A DNA stretch of 64,000 nucleotides from Microlunatus panaciterrae (GCF_016907535.1 NZ_JAFBCF010000001.1:3782001-3846000), one strand, 5' to 3'. Numbered from the stretch's first letter, positions 54,306-64,000 are shown. Numbers and translations: made by a program. Notes: a model not told the origin generated them from the sequence alone.

Positions 54306-55297
54306 GCAAGGTCGCCGTGATGGGCTCCGGATCATGGGGGACCGGGTTCGCCCTGACTCTGTGCGACGCCGGCAACGAGGTGACCATGTGGGCCCGGCGG
54401 GCTGAGCTGTGCGACGCGATCAACACCCAGCACCGCAACGTGGACTACTTTCCGACCATCGAGCTGCCACCCTCGTTGAGAGCGGTCACCGACCCCCAGG
54501 AGGCGATGTCGGGGGCCGACTTCGTCGTGCTGGCGGTGCCCTCACAGTCGCTGCGAGAGAACCTCCGGGTCTGGAGGATCCCCGAGAACGCGGTCGTCGT
54601 CAGCCTGGCGAAGGGGATCGAGCTGGGTACCGGTCTGCGGATGAGTCAGGTGATAGCCGAGGTCGCGGGCATCCCGCCCTCGAGGATCGCCGTGGTCACC
54701 GGGCCCAACCTGGCCAGGGAGATCGCCGAACGCAAGCCGTCGGCCAGCGTCGTCGCGAGCACCTCGATCGAGACTGCGGAGGCGCTGCAGGCGATCTGCC
54801 ATACCCGCAGCTTCCGTCCGTACACCAACACCGACGTGATCGGCTGCGAACTGGGCGGGGCCACCAAGAACGTGATCGCCCTCGCTGTCGGGATGGCGAT
54901 CGGGATCGGTCTTGGTGACAACGCAACGGCCTCGGTGATCACCCGTGGTCTGGCGGAGATCACCAGGCTCGGTCAGGCGCTGGGTGCCGACCCGTACACC
55001 TTTTCCGGGCTGGCCGGGCTGGGGGACCTGGTCGCCACCTGCTCGTCACCGCTGTCGCGGAACCGGACGTTCGGCGAGCAGCTCGGCAAGGGCAGAACGG
55101 TGTCTGAGATCACCGCCTCCACCCGGCAGGTCGCCGAGGGGGTCAAGTCCTGTGCGTCGATCCAGGCGCTGGCGGCGGCGCACGGGGTGGAGATGCCGAT
55201 CGTCGACGCGGTGGCTGCAGTGATCGCCGAGAAGATGACGCCGACGGAGATGATCACCGCACTGCTGTCCCGGTCCGCCAAGCCGGAACGCTACTAG
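54302..55297 (+). CDS. gpsA: NAD(P)-dependent glycerol-3-phosphate dehydrogenase
   Basis: 331 residues. N-terminal Rossmann motif [21 protein letters not shown]; catalytic Lys in G-A-T-K-N-V-I-A-L; substrate loop [12 protein letters not shown]; and [12 protein letters not shown]. It reduces dihydroxyacetone phosphate to sn-glycerol 3-phosphate, the backbone for PlsC-type acylation. Translationally coupled with plsC. It meets the convergent PLP enzyme gene only 22 bp away. Confidence 0.97.
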   Translation: MSKVAVMGSGSWGTGFALTLCDAGNEVTMWARRAELCDAINTQHRNVDYFPTIELPPSLRAVTDPQEAMSGADFVVLAVPSQSLRENLRVWRIPENAVVVSLAKGIELGTGLRMSQVIAEVAGIPPSRIAVVTGPNLAREIAERKPSASVVASTSIETAEALQAICHTRSFRPYTNTDVIGCELGGATKNVIALAVGMAIGIGLGDNATASVITRGLAEITRLGQALGADPYTFSGLAGLGDLVATCSSPLSRNRTFGEQLGKGRTVSEITASTRQVAEGVKSCASIQALAAAHGVEMPIVDAVAAVIAEKMTPTEMITALLSRSAKPERY

Positions 55298-55319
55298 GAG
55301 CCACCGTACGAGCCGGCGG

Positions 55320-56477
55320 TCAGGCGGCTGGCGTCCTTGATGCAGTGAGCGCCTGCTCGAGGTCCTGCCACAGGTCCTCGAGATGCTCGATGCCGACGGA
55401 CATCCGGACCAGGCCGGGCGGCACCGTCACCAGCTCGGACGGCCATCGGCGTCGCCGCTCGAAGGTGGACTCGACTCCGCCGAGGCTGGTCGCATGGACC
55501 CAGAGCCTGGCGGCGGCCACGAAGGCGTCCGCAGCGTCGGCCGAGCCGAGATCGATCGACAGCAGCGACCCGAACCCCGTCATCTGGGCGGCTGCGACCT
55601 GGTGCCCGGGGTCGGTGTCCAGACCGGGGTAGTGCACAGCCACGACCGATGGATGGCGCTGCAGCCGGTGGGCCAGCTCGCTCGCGGTGGCCTGCGCCTG
55701 CTGCAGCCGGACATGCAGGGTGCGGATGCCGCGCAGCACGAGATAGGACTCCAGCGCGCCCGGGGTGGCGCCGTGCAGCCGCCGGGTGGTATCCAGTCGG
55801 CTGAGGCGGTCGGTGTCGGTGTCATGCACCACCGCCACCCCCAGCAGGGCGTCCGAGTGGCCGGACAGGAACTTGGTCGCCGAGTGCAGCACCACGTCCG
55901 CGCCGAAGCCGAACGGCCGCTGCAGCAGCGGGGTGGCGAAGGTGTTGTCCACGACGAAGGTGCAACCGGTGCCGCGCAGCCCGGCGCCGATGGTAGCCAG
56001 GTCCGCGATCTCCATCATCGGGTTGGTCGGCGACTCGAGCCACACCATGTCGGCGCCAGCACCGGCCTCCAGCACCGCGGCCGGACTGGTCAGGTCCACC
56101 ACCCGCACCGTCAGCGCCCCCCGGTCTTGCAGCTGGCCGGCCAGAGCGGCCACGCCCAGGTAACAGTGTCGGGGCAGCACCACAGTCCCACCCGGTGGAA
56201 CAAGCTCGAGGATGGCGTGCACGGCGGCCATCCCGGAGGCGAAGCTGATGGCCCTGCCACCCTCCAGCGCTCCGACGGTCGACTCGAGGGCCGTCCAGCT
56301 CGGGTTGCCGTAGCGTCCGTAGCCGGTGTCGCCGCCGCCCACGTAGGTGGAGGCGAGCACCGGCGGCTGGTTCAGCGGGGCGTCCGGCGCCCGCTCCGGA
56401 CGTCCGGCGGTGACCGCCGTCGTCTGAGGCCGCTCCGACCTGTGCGGCTGGATCGGTGGGACGGGGTCTGGGCTCAT
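55320..56477 (-). CDS. Cys/Met metabolism PLP-dependent enzyme (cystathionine gamma-synthase/lyase family)
   Basis: 385 residues from ATG 56477 (TGGAG upstream). Start of domain with Y-G-R-Y-G-N-P, L-E-G-G-R-A-I-S-F-A-S-G-M-A-A, E-S-P-T-N-P, V-D-N-T-F-A-T-P and the PLP Lys202 in S-A-T-K-F-L-S-G-H. The C-terminus has S-L-G-G-V-E-S and R-M-S-V-G-I-E. Handles the transsulfuration or elimination of homoserine/cysteine derivatives. Gamma-synthase or gamma-lyase cannot be separated by eye. Convergent with gpsA and divergent from ddl. Confidence 0.9.
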   Translation of the reverse strand: MSPDPVPPIQPHRSERPQTTAVTAGRPERAPDAPLNQPPVLASTYVGGGDTGYGRYGNPSWTALESTVGALEGGRAISFASGMAAVHAILELVPPGGTVVLPRHCYLGVAALAGQLQDRGALTVRVVDLTSPAAVLEAGAGADMVWLESPTNPMMEIADLATIGAGLRGTGCTFVVDNTFATPLLQRPFGFGADVVLHSATKFLSGHSDALLGVAVVHDTDTDRLSRLDTTRRLHGATPGALESYLVLRGIRTLHVRLQQAQATASELAHRLQRHPSVVAVHYPGLDTDPGHQVAAAQMTGFGSLLSIDLGSADAADAFVAAARLWVHATSLGGVESTFERRRRWPSELVTVPPGLVRMSVGIEHLEDLWQDLEQALTASRTPAA

Positions 56478-56600
56478 GTGCTCCAGTGTCGCGCGTCGAC
56501 ACCGACGGCACGCACCCGCCCGGGTAGGGTCGGAGGTCGGATGAGGCGACCCAAGGGGGTCGCGTGAGGCACAGAGTCGTGTGAGGCGGAGAGTGGTGGC

Positions 56601-57776
56601 ATGACGGAACTGGCCAGCGGCAGCGGCGCCGGGCAGCAGCGCGGTGACCAGCCGGCGACCCCGCCAAACGGCAGGCCGCGGGTTGCGGTGGTCTTCGGTG
56701 GCACCAGCAGCGAGCACGGCGTCTCCTGCCTCACGGCGGCCGGTGTGCTCAGCGCCATCGACCGGGACCGCTATGACGTGGTCGGCATCGGCATCACCCC
56801 CAGTGGGCGTTGGGTGCTGGTGGAGCCTCAGGTGCTGGACCAGCTCGGCGTCGTCGACGGCCGACTTCCGCAGCTCACTGAGGAGGCCCTGGACGCGGTG
56901 CTGCTCCGGGCCGAGACCGGTACCTCCGTCGCACGCCGCGAGTCCGCTGAGCTGTCGGCGATCGGGCACCTTGATGTCGCCTTCTCGCTGCTGCATGGAC
57001 CGTTCGGCGAGGACGGCACCATCCAGGGCCTGTTCGAGATGATGGGCACCCGCTACGTCGGTGCCGGTGTGCTGGCGAGCGCGGTCGGGATGGACAAGCA
57101 CTTCATGAAGATGGTGCTGGCAGCCTCGGGTCTGCCGGTGGGGGCGTTCACGGTGATCAGACCCCAGGACTGGGTTCGCGACCGGGTCGCCTGCCTGGAC
57201 GCCGCCAACTCGCTGCACTACCCGTTGTACGTCAAGCCCGCCCGCGGCGGCTCGAGTATGGGAATCACCCGGGTCGAGGACGTCTCCAAGCTCGAGGCTG
57301 CGGTGGAGTACGCCCAGGGCTTCGACCCGAAGGTGATCGTCGAGGCCGGGTTCACCGACGCCCGGGAGGTGGAGTGCGGGGTGCTGGAGTCGCTCGACGG
57401 CGGCCCGCCGGACACCAGCGAGGTGGCCGAGATCCGGGTGCACACCGAGTCCGGCTTCTACGACTTCGAGGCCAAGTACCTGCCGGAGGAGCAGGTCGAC
57501 CTGGATGTGCCGGCCGACATCGAACCGGAGATCGCCGCCGAGGTGCAGGACCTGGCGCGACGTACGTTCGAGGCCATCGGCTGCGAAGGCCTGGCCCGGG
57601 TGGATGTCTTCGTGACCCACGACAACAGGGTCGTGGTCAATGAGATCAACACGATGCCCGGCTTCACCGAGCACTCGATGTTCCCGCGGATGTGGGCGCA
57701 CAGCGGACTGCCGTACCCGCAGCTGGTCGACCGACTGATCCAGCTGGCCCTCCGCCGCCCGGTGGGCCTGCGCTAG
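56601..57776 (+). CDS. ddl: D-alanine-D-alanine ligase
   Basis: 391 residues. N-domain V-A-V-V-F-G-G-T-S-S-E-H; central H-G-P-F-G-E-D-G-T-I-Q-G; ATP-grasp core with D-K-H-F-M-K, Y-V-K-P-A-R-G-G-S-S-M-G-I; metal-binding R-V-D-V-F and N-E-I-N-T-M-P-G-F-T. It joins two D-alanines for peptidoglycan precursors in the cytoplasm. GGAGAG lies before the ATG. An intergenic repeat field follows the stop. Confidence 0.97.
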   Translation: MTELASGSGAGQQRGDQPATPPNGRPRVAVVFGGTSSEHGVSCLTAAGVLSAIDRDRYDVVGIGITPSGRWVLVEPQVLDQLGVVDGRLPQLTEEALDAVLLRAETGTSVARRESAELSAIGHLDVAFSLLHGPFGEDGTIQGLFEMMGTRYVGAGVLASAVGMDKHFMKMVLAASGLPVGAFTVIRPQDWVRDRVACLDAANSLHYPLYVKPARGGSSMGITRVEDVSKLEAAVEYAQGFDPKVIVEAGFTDAREVECGVLESLDGGPPDTSEVAEIRVHTESGFYDFEAKYLPEEQVDLDVPADIEPEIAAEVQDLARRTFEAIGCEGLARVDVFVTHDNRVVVNEINTMPGFTEHSMFPRMWAHSGLPYPQLVDRLIQLALRRPVGLR

Positions 57777-57800
57777 CCGTGGTGGCGCTGAAACGGCCGT

Positions 57801-57934
57801 CCGCGCTCTGAGCTTGTCGCATCCGCGCTCTGGGCTTGTCGAAGAGCCTCGCGCATCCGCGCTCGGAGCCCGTCCGCGCTCTGAGCTTGTCGAAAGAGCC
57901 TCGCGCATCCGCGCTCTGAGCTTGTCGAAGAGCC
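57801..57934. repeat. Cluster of REP-like elements (CGCGCTCTGAGCTTGTCGAAGAGC type)
   Basis: Five complete or partial copies of a 20-25-bp unit occur at 57801-57819, 57823-57847, 57856-57871 (degenerate), 57873-57899 and 57909-57934. The outer GCTCT and AGAGC can pair, so each full copy can fold as a short hairpin. This family of GCTCTTCGACAAGCTC palindromes is common in high-GC actinobacterial intergenic DNA. It lies after ddl. Confidence 0.85.
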
Positions 57935-57987
57935 CTTCGCCCGGTTCAGGCACGCTTGCTTCATTGCACAGGGCGCTTCCCCAATAG

Positions 57988-58211
57988 TCGCGTTCTGTTG
58001 AGTTTTCGGCCCCGGTCGGCCGGATCCGGGTCGAAATGTCGCGTTCTGTTAAGTTTTCGGCCGCGATCGGCCCGATCGGTCGAAATGTTGCGTTCTGTTG
58101 AGTTTTCGGCCGCGATCGGCCCGATGCGGTCGAAATGTTGCGTTCTGTTGAGTTTTCGGCTCCGATCGGCCCGATCCGCCTCGAAATGTCGCGTTCTGTT
58201 GAGTTTTCGGT
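57988..58211. repeat. Tandem ~50-bp repeat array, five units
   Basis: Units start at 57988, 58039, 58088, 58138 and 58189 (periods 51, 49, 50, 51). The common part is T(C/T)GCGTTCTGTTGAGTTTTCGG, followed by a GATCGGCC-rich stretch and TCGAAATGT. CGAAA and TTTTCG flank each core as short inverted arms. The variable parts resemble each other, so these are diverged tandem copies and not spacers. The end of the last unit is truncated. Confidence 0.9.
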
Positions 58212-58244
58212 CTGGCGGGGCTTAACCAGGCTCAGTGCAGCGGC

Positions 58245-58269
58245 CGCACTCTGAGCTTGTCGAAGAGCA
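58245..58269. repeat. Further REP-like element after the tandem array
   Basis: CGCACTCTGAGCTTGTCGAAGAGCA is another copy of the unit seen at 57801-57934, so the tandem array is bracketed by REP-like elements. It lies 18 bp before the stop of the DUF3515 gene on the other strand and could end its transcription. Confidence 0.75.
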
Positions 58270-58286
58270 CTGCCGTTTCAGGGCCG

Positions 58287-58733
58287 TCAGGCGCAGGGTT
58301 GCTGCACCGGGTCGTGGGCCTGGATCGCCGCCGCGACGTCAACCAGGGCGTTGGCCTCCGGTGCATAGGCGTCGGGGACACCCAGCTCGACCAGGGCCGG
58401 ACGACCGATGGTGGTGAACAGGAAGCCACCCTTGCCCTCCTCGGCGAGCCAGCCGACCCCGTTGACCTCGAAGCACTGGCTGGCCTGGGTCATGGCTGCC
58501 GGCTGCGGCACGCCGCAGCGGAGCACGATCGGCGGGTCGCCCCAGGCGGCGCTGAGCACACCGGGGTTGGTCTCCCGGCGGCTCGCGTCCAGGACCTGTC
58601 CGGGGAGGTCGGCCACGAGACCGGCGCAGATCCGGCGTACCTGGGCTGACGGGTCAGGCTCGTCCACCTTCACCGGTCCAGCACAGCCGGCCAGCACCAG
58701 CGCGAACGCCGGCATCAGCGCAGCGGCCCGCAA
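58287..58733 (-). CDS. DUF3515 family lipoprotein
   Basis: 148 residues. Lipoprotein signal with L-A-G-C (Cys17), then a single DUF3515 domain with P-G-V-L-S-A-A-W-G-D-P-P-I-V-L-R-C-G-V-P. The function is unknown. It is often found beside ddl and thiL in actinobacteria, as here. The AsnC-domain gene is 26 bp upstream on the same strand. Confidence 0.88.
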   Translation of the reverse strand: MRAAALMPAFALVLAGCAGPVKVDEPDPSAQVRRICAGLVADLPGQVLDASRRETNPGVLSAAWGDPPIVLRCGVPQPAAMTQASQCFEVNGVGWLAEEGKGGFLFTTIGRPALVELGVPDAYAPEANALVDVAAAIQAHDPVQQPCA

Positions 58734-58759
58734 CCGGGCCGGCCTCGGCTGCGTTCTGC

Positions 58760-58996
58760 TCAGATGTGCACGACCGGGCAGGTCACGGTGCGGGTGATGC
58801 CGGCCACCGACTGGACCCGGGCCACCACCAGCTGGCCGAGCTCGTCGACACTGGAGGCCTCCGCGCGGACGATCACGTCGTATGGGCCGGTGACATCTTC
58901 AGCCAGCGTGACCCCTTGGATCGCGCCGATGGCGGCAGCCACCTCAGCGGCCTTGCCGACGTTCGTCTGGACCAAGATGTATGCCTGTACGACCAT
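58760..58996 (-). CDS. Stand-alone Lrp/AsnC ligand-binding domain protein
   Basis: 78 residues from ATG 58996, behind GGAGG; a longer frame to 59077 lacks support. It is only the RAM/AsnC effector domain (A-Y-I-L-V-Q-T-N-V-G-K ... G-P-Y-D-V-I-V-R-A), without an HTH. Such domains bind amino acids or modulate full-length Lrp partners. Likely co-transcribed with the DUF3515 lipoprotein. Confidence 0.88.
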   Translation of the reverse strand: MVVQAYILVQTNVGKAAEVAAAIGAIQGVTLAEDVTGPYDVIVRAEASSVDELGQLVVARVQSVAGITRTVTCPVVHI

Positions 58997-59167
58997 GGAA
59001 CGTTTCCTCCAACTCAGTGACGCTGGCGGCGATGCCTCGCCTTGGGCTCGTCGTGTCCCGGCAGTACCGCGACGCACGAGAACTCGACCGCGTACGCTCG
59101 CGGTTGTGCGTCACGCTACAGGGTCGCCTTGGCTTTCGGCAGGCCCGCACCTGAATGGAAGGCTTCT

Positions 59168-60172
59168 GTGACCTTGAGCTCTGCCAGACCTCCCGCGCCG
59201 GGCGCGGCTCCCCAGACTCTGGGCGAGCTGGGTGAGTTCGCCCTGATCGCCGAGATCACCCGCGGTCTTCCGGCGGTTGACGAGGTGCTGCTCGGCCCCG
59301 GCGACGATGCGGCCGTGCTGGCCGTCGACGGACCGGTGCTGACGACCGTCGATGTGCTGGTCGAGGGGGTGCATTTCCGTCGCGACTGGTCGGAGCCATA
59401 TGACGTGGGCCGCAAGGCGATCGCTGTCAACGTCGCCGACATCGAGGCCATGGGCGGCCGGGCGGTCGGGGTCGTGGTCGGCTTCTCCGCCCCGGCCGAC
59501 ACGCCGCTGCGCTGGGCCCTCGAGTTCGCCCGGGGTCTGCGGGACGAGGCCACCACCGCCGGAGTGGCCCTGCTGGGTGGCGATGTCACCCGCGCCCGTG
59601 ACATCACCGTCTCGGTCACGGTCATCGGGGTGCTCGACGGGCGTCCGCCGGTCCGTCGTGACGGCGCCCGGCCCGGTCAGCTGGTCGCGATCTGCGGCCG
59701 GCTCGGTTGGGCCGCGGCCGGGGTCGCGGTACTCGGCCGCGGGTTCCGCTCGCCACGGGCAGTGGTCGAGGCGCAGCGCGTCCCTCAGGTCCCGTACGGC
59801 CAGGGAGCCGTCGCCGCCGGTGCGGGCGCCAGCGCGATGATCGACGTGTCCGACGGGCTGCTCGGCGACCTCGGCCATGTGGCCCGGGCGTCCGGGGTGG
59901 TGATCGACGTCGACTCGTCCCGCTTCGCCGTGCCCGACCCGCTGCAGGCGGTGGCGGCCGCCACCGGCTCCGATCCGCTGCGGCTCATCCTCACCGGCGG
60001 CGAGGACCATGCCCTGGCCGCCACCTTCGACTCCGACCGCACACTGCCCGACGGCTGGCAGGTCATCGGCACGGTCCGCGAACTGCCCGCAGGCGGTGAC
60101 CCGGTCGTCCTGGTCGACGGTGCCACCTGGGAGGGCGAGACGGGGTTCGACCACTTCGGACGGAGGTCCTGA
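59168..60172 (+). CDS. thiL: Thiamine-monophosphate kinase
   Basis: 334 residues from GTG 59168 (AAGG upstream). Motifs: [19 protein letters not shown] (metal/phosphate), [47 protein letters not shown]. ThiL phosphorylates thiamine monophosphate to thiamine diphosphate with ATP. thiD follows one base after this stop, so the pair is an operon. Confidence 0.96.
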   Translation: MTLSSARPPAPGAAPQTLGELGEFALIAEITRGLPAVDEVLLGPGDDAAVLAVDGPVLTTVDVLVEGVHFRRDWSEPYDVGRKAIAVNVADIEAMGGRAVGVVVGFSAPADTPLRWALEFARGLRDEATTAGVALLGGDVTRARDITVSVTVIGVLDGRPPVRRDGARPGQLVAICGRLGWAAAGVAVLGRGFRSPRAVVEAQRVPQVPYGQGAVAAGAGASAMIDVSDGLLGDLGHVARASGVVIDVDSSRFAVPDPLQAVAAATGSDPLRLILTGGEDHALAATFDSDRTLPDGWQVIGTVRELPAGGDPVVLVDGATWEGETGFDHFGRRS

Positions 60173-60173
60173 G

Positions 60174-60998
60174 ATGTCCGCTGGGACCGGACTGACCAAG
60201 GTCGCACTGCCGACCGCCCGGGTGCTCACCATCGCCGGCTCCGACTCCGGTGGCGGTGCGGGCATCCAGGCAGACCTGAAGACGATGCTCGCCCATGGCG
60301 TACACGGGATGAGCGCGATCACGGCCGTCACCGCGCAAAACTCGGTCGGGGTGCAGGGGATCTGGTCGCTGCCCACCGAGGCGGTCGAGGCGCAGTTCCG
60401 CAGCGTCGTCGACGACATCGGCGTCGATGCGGTGAAGACCGGCATGCTCGGCAGTCGCGAGATGGTCGAATGCGTCGCGGGCCTGCTCGCCGGACTGGAC
60501 CCCGCCATCCCCATCGTCGTGGACCCGGTCTGCGCCAGCAAGCACGGCGACCCGCTGATCGATGAGGATGCGGTCGCGGCGCTGCGGTCGCGGCTGCTGC
60601 CGGTGGCCACCGTCGTCACCCCCAACCTCGGCGAGGCCGCCCTGCTCACCGGCACCGGGATGGAGACCCCGCCACCAGAGCTGGCCGCCCGGCTGTTGGC
60701 GTTCGGCTCCAGCTGGGTCCTGGTCAAGGGGGGACACAGCGTCGGCGACCCGGTCGACCACCTCACCGACGGTGTCGAGCAGCATGCGTTCGCCGCTCCG
60801 CGCGCCGACAACAGGCATACCCACGGGACCGGCTGCACCCTGGCCTCGGCGCTGGCCTGCCAGCTTGCACTCGGCCTTGACGTGGTGTCGGCCACGGCAG
60901 CCGCAAAGGACTACATCACCGGTGCGATCGCGGCCGGCTTCGCGCTGGGCTCCGGGATCGGTCCGGTGGACCATTTCTGGCGCCAGCGACACGGCTGA
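60174..60998 (+). CDS. thiD: Hydroxymethylpyrimidine (phosphate) kinase
   Basis: 274 residues from ATG 60174, one base after the thiL stop, with GGAGG 8 nt upstream inside thiL. Ribokinase-like motifs: [50 protein letters not shown]. It phosphorylates the pyrimidine half of thiamine. A terminator is not obvious in the 75-bp gap that follows. Confidence 0.96.
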   Translation: MSAGTGLTKVALPTARVLTIAGSDSGGGAGIQADLKTMLAHGVHGMSAITAVTAQNSVGVQGIWSLPTEAVEAQFRSVVDDIGVDAVKTGMLGSREMVECVAGLLAGLDPAIPIVVDPVCASKHGDPLIDEDAVAALRSRLLPVATVVTPNLGEAALLTGTGMETPPPELAARLLAFGSSWVLVKGGHSVGDPVDHLTDGVEQHAFAAPRADNRHTHGTGCTLASALACQLALGLDVVSATAAAKDYITGAIAAGFALGSGIGPVDHFWRQRHG

Positions 60999-61073
60999 CG
61001 CTCAGGCCGCTCCGGCCAGTGGGTCGGCGATGCCTGACCGGATTTCCGGGCCGGGTGTATTAGATTCGACGCC

Positions 61074-61769
61074 ATGAGCGAGCCGGTAGGGGAGGGAGCG
61101 GAGCAGTCCCTCTGGCAGCGGATCTGGCCACAGACGAAATGGCTTCGGCCCTCTCTGCTGGGGTTGGTGCTGCTCTCCTTCTTCCTGCCGTTCGTCACCG
61201 TCTCCTGTGACACCCCCGGCGGGTTCGGCCGCGTCGACGCCGGCGGCACCACCTCCTACAGCGGCTTCGACCTGGTCTTCGGTGGCGAGCCGGAACGCTC
61301 GGCAAGCCAGCTGCTGCCACCGGGCAAGGGCACCAGCGACCTCATCGGGGTGCAGCCGGTCGCCGTGGTGGGTCTGGCCCTGCTGCTGGCCGCCTTGGTC
61401 TGCTCGCTGGTGATCCGGCGGCCTGAACTCCGCAACGTGACGGTGGCGGCGCTCGGTGTGGCCACCGTGGTCGCGCTCAACATCTCCCAGCTGCTCGTCC
61501 ACCTCGAGCTGAGCCGGATGGTGGCGGCCCAGCTCGCCGGTCGTTCGGTGCCGCCGGGGGCCAGACCCGGCGACTATGTCCGTGCCGGTCAGGGCTTCGC
61601 GCTGGCCATGACCGGCCTCGGCCTGGTGGTGCTGGGGGAGTTCATCGTGCTCGGCCTGCGGATGCGCCGCGAGCAGGAGCTCGCCCGGCGCCAGACGGAC
61701 ACCGAGCTGGGAGGTCCCGAGGCGGCCGGTCCGGCACCAGGCTCCGAGACCGCCGGTCCCGCTGGCTGA
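61074..61769 (+). CDS. Hypothetical four-helix membrane protein
   Basis: 231 residues with GAC-GCC leader; no strong ribosome site. A transmembrane helix near 25-45 ends in V-T-V-S-C-D, then an exported Gly/Ser-rich loop of about 50 residues, three more helices and a Pro/Ala/Gly-rich cytoplasmic tail. Function not recognised. Its position between thiD and ftsK gives no strong clue. Confidence 0.7.
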   Translation: MSEPVGEGAEQSLWQRIWPQTKWLRPSLLGLVLLSFFLPFVTVSCDTPGGFGRVDAGGTTSYSGFDLVFGGEPERSASQLLPPGKGTSDLIGVQPVAVVGLALLLAALVCSLVIRRPELRNVTVAALGVATVVALNISQLLVHLELSRMVAAQLAGRSVPPGARPGDYVRAGQGFALAMTGLGLVVLGEFIVLGLRMRREQELARRQTDTELGGPEAAGPAPGSETAGPAG

Positions 61770-61947
61770 ACAGAATAATCGGCGAGTGATGCCTGCCGCG
61801 GCTGGCCGTCGTCCCCTGGGGGCGTGGTGACGAGCCGACGGGTCGTCAATGACGCGCTGATTGGGGTGTGCCGCTCGGTGCAGGAATGCCGTCGGCGGCG
61901 GCGTGTGCCGGACCCGTGGCCGAAGCCGATGGCGTAACCTCACCAGC

Positions 61948-64000
61948 ATGGCGACCCGCGCGTCTTCCCCACCGCGGACCCGAACCACTTCCAGTACCTC
62001 ACGTACCGGTTCGAATCCGCGGTCGTCCGGAAGCAACAAGACATCCCAGAACACCCGTGCCGCTGCGCCTCGTTCGGGCCAGCAGCGGCGCCCCCAGTCG
62101 CGCGGGAAGGCTCAACCCCGGAAGCGGCAGCCGGTCAGGCAGCAGCGACCGTCGGTACTGTCCTCGCTCGGCCGTGGCCTGGTCGCGGTCTGGCTGGGAA
62201 TCGCTCATGCTGTGGGTGCCGCCATCCGTGGGATCGGCAGCGGAGCCCGCGACCTCGACCCGGCACTGCGCCGGGACGGGGCCGGGCTGTTTCTGGTCGG
62301 GGCCGCCATCGTCGTCGCGGCCGAGTTCTGGTGGGGTCTGCCGGCGCCGGTCGGGCCGGCCATCCATATCGGTGTCACCAGCGTGATCGGCACCCTCGCG
62401 TTCGCCGCCCCGATCTTCCTCGGCGGGATGGCCTGGCGGACCCTGCGTCACCCCGACCGCAACGGTCCGGGCGGCCGGCAGGCGATCGGCTGGACGGCGG
62501 TCGCGCTCGGGCTGCTCGGACTGGTCAACATCGCCCACGGGCTGCCGCGCCCCGACGCTCCCGAGCAGCTGCGCAGCGCCGGTGGAGTGCTCGGCTTCAT
62601 CTCCTCCAGCCTGCTGGTGGACCTGCTGTCGCGCTGGGTCGCGGTGCCGCTGCTGGTGCTGATCCTGCTGTTCGGTCTGCTGGTCGTCGTCGGGATACCG
62701 CTGCACGAGATGCCGGAGCGGTTCCATGCGTTCCGTGACCGGTTGCCGCGCCGGCACCTGGTGATCGAGGGCGAGGTCGTCAACGAGCTCGAGTACGGCG
62801 TCGACGAGGCCTACGACACCCCGGTGGTGGAGGACAAGCCACGACGCAGGCGCAAGAGCCTGCCCAGCGGCAGCGTAGATGTTGAGCCGGCAGAGCAGAC
62901 CCCCACCGATCCGGCCGACACTGACGCCGCCGAGCTGACGCCGTTCGACAGCGCCGGCGGGGACGCCGACCTCGACGCGGACAGCGAGGTCGGTGGTCCG
63001 CGCAAGCCGATCACGGCCGGGCTGCCGCCGGGGGTCACTGTTCACGGCGAGAACGAGCCGCTCGAAGCGCCGATGCACACACCCATCCCGCAACGGGTCG
63101 AGCAGCTCCAGCTGTCGGGCGATGTCCAGTACACGCTGCCGGACGCCCTGCAGCTCAAGGAAGGCACCGTCCACAAGGCACGTACCGAGGCCTCCGACGC
63201 GGTGGTGCACCGACTCACCGGCGTGCTCGAGCAGTTCGAGATCGACGCCACCGTGACCGGCTACAGCCGTGGCCCCACCGTCACCCGCTACGAGGTCGAG
63301 CTGGGTCCGGCCGTCAAGGTCGAGAAGGTGACCGCGCTCAGCAAGAACATCTCCTACGCCGTGGCCAGCAACGAGGTTCGGATCCTGTCACCGATCCCGG
63401 GCAAGTCCGCGATCGGGATCGAGATCCCCAACACGGACAAGGAGGTGGTCTCACTCGGCGACGTGCTGCGCTCCAGCAAGGCCCGCAACGACCACCACCC
63501 GATGACCGTGGGCCTGGGCAAGGACGTCGAGGGCGGTTTCGTGGTGGCCAACCTGGCCAAGATGCCGCACCTGCTGGTGGCCGGTGCCACCGGTTCCGGC
63601 AAGTCCGTCTTCGTGAACTCCATGATCACCTCGATCATGATGCGGGCCACCCCCGACGAGGTGCGGATGCTGCTGGTCGACCCGAAGCGGGTGGAGCTGA
63701 CCGCGTACGAGGGCATCCCGCACCTGGTCACGCCCATCATCACCGCCCCGAAGAAGGCCGCCGAGGCGCTGCAGTGGGTGGTGCGCGAGATGGACATGCG
63801 CTACGACGACCTGGCGGCGTTCGGCTTCCGGCATGTCGATGACTTCAACAAGGCTGTCCGGGCCGGTTCGGTGAAACCGCCGGAGGGGTCGGAACGGGTA
63901 CTCGTGCCCTACCCGTACCTGCTGGTGATCATCGACGAGCTCGCCGACCTGATGATGGTGGCGCCTCGGGACGTGGAGGACTCCATCGTCCGGATCACCC
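61948..64000 (+). CDS. ftsK: FtsK/SpoIIIE DNA translocase (5' part; runs off the window)
   Basis: 684 codons are present; the C-terminus lies outside. A basic Ser/Arg/Gln-rich N-tail of about 75 residues precedes four to five transmembrane helices (about 80-265), an acidic linker (270-360) and the alpha/beta motor. Walker A is G-A-T-G-S-G-K-S at about 546-554 and Walker [10 protein letters not shown] near 663. The protein pumps chromosomal DNA through the closing division septum. The distal gamma domain that reads KOPS-like sites is not in the window. Confidence 0.95.
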   Translation, partial: MATRASSPPRTRTTSSTSRTGSNPRSSGSNKTSQNTRAAAPRSGQQRRPQSRGKAQPRKRQPVRQQRPSVLSSLGRGLVAVWLGIAHAVGAAIRGIGSGARDLDPALRRDGAGLFLVGAAIVVAAEFWWGLPAPVGPAIHIGVTSVIGTLAFAAPIFLGGMAWRTLRHPDRNGPGGRQAIGWTAVALGLLGLVNIAHGLPRPDAPEQLRSAGGVLGFISSSLLVDLLSRWVAVPLLVLILLFGLLVVVGIPLHEMPERFHAFRDRLPRRHLVIEGEVVNELEYGVDEAYDTPVVEDKPRRRRKSLPSGSVDVEPAEQTPTDPADTDAAELTPFDSAGGDADLDADSEVGGPRKPITAGLPPGVTVHGENEPLEAPMHTPIPQRVEQLQLSGDVQYTLPDALQLKEGTVHKARTEASDAVVHRLTGVLEQFEIDATVTGYSRGPTVTRYEVELGPAVKVEKVTALSKNISYAVASNEVRILSPIPGKSAIGIEIPNTDKEVVSLGDVLRSSKARNDHHPMTVGLGKDVEGGFVVANLAKMPHLLVAGATGSGKSVFVNSMITSIMMRATPDEVRMLLVDPKRVELTAYEGIPHLVTPIITAPKKAAEALQWVVREMDMRYDDLAAFGFRHVDDFNKAVRAGSVKPPEGSERVLVPYPYLLVIIDELADLMMVAPRDVEDSIVRIT

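Noticed and set aside
56478-57953. N-terminal extension of the PLP enzyme through the ddl region
   Set aside because: The frame stays open on the minus strand across ddl and REP elements only by composition; the real enzyme starts at 56477 with its own ribosome site.
57988-58211. CRISPR array
   Set aside because: Periodicity and a conserved core suggest one, but the parts between cores resemble one another, the array has only five units and no cas gene is in the window.

Overview
The window is high-GC actinobacterial chromosome. Several features point to Propionibacteriales, with a Microlunatus-like organism the best guess: an HU protein with a lysine/alanine-rich tail, an IclR-type (NdgR/LeuR-like) regulator divergent from leuCD, a coenzyme F420 biosynthesis gene (cofC/fbiD) together with an F420-type reductase, class F sortase, and an FtsK/SpoIIIE translocase. 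The family is inferred from gene content and order, not from a marker phylogeny.

Layout. (1) 0-9.4 kb: a 1,888-residue secreted repeat protein ending in a PxKF-type domain, a NarL-family two-component pair (histidine kinase and LuxR-type regulator overlapping by 4 nt), and a flavodoxin-domain protein preceded by a possible DosR-like box. (2) 9.6-14.7 kb: a polysaccharide deacetylase, then a decay zone holding a shredded GH2 beta-galactosidase, an IclR gene split by a frameshift, an intact malic enzyme, an IS1380-like remnant, and a 5'-truncated, frameshifted malate synthase G. (3) 14.8-26.7 kb: a compact minus-strand locus, read from 26.7 down to 14.8 kb. It encodes an ABC importer (lipoprotein plus two permeases), two paralogous unrecognised TIM-barrel-like proteins sharing a C-F-C-x2-C-Q motif, a Rieske ferredoxin, a flavin/2Fe-2S reductase, three ACMSD-like amidohydrolases and an enolase-superfamily (mandelate racemase type) enzyme. 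This is the best candidate in the window for an undescribed system. It looks like uptake and dismantling of one organic substrate, with an electron-transfer chain but no terminal oxygenase in the window. (4) 26.7-48.7 kb: a mosaic accessory region with IS481 and IS3 remnants, a GH29 fucosidase, a DDN-like F420 reductase, two GNATs, a PhyH-like protein with an HxG motif, a CPBP protease, a frameshifted alpha/alpha-toroid protein, a group of exported or anchored proteins (PKD protein, class F sortase, CHRD/EF-hand protein), CorA, DUF4386-like membrane proteins (one decayed), and NIPSNAP and ABM small proteins. (5) 48.7-64 kb: core genes ndgR-type regulator, leuC, leuD, hup, cofC, plsC, gpsA, a Cys/Met-metabolism PLP enzyme, ddl, an intergenic repeat field, a DUF3515 lipoprotein, an AsnC-domain protein, thiL, thiD, a membrane protein, and ftsK running off the right edge.

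The core block at the right carries few signs of decay, while 9.6-48 kb holds at least seven degraded genes or insertion-sequence relics. That fits an accessory, rearranging stretch in which the 14.8-26.7 kb operon has been kept intact.
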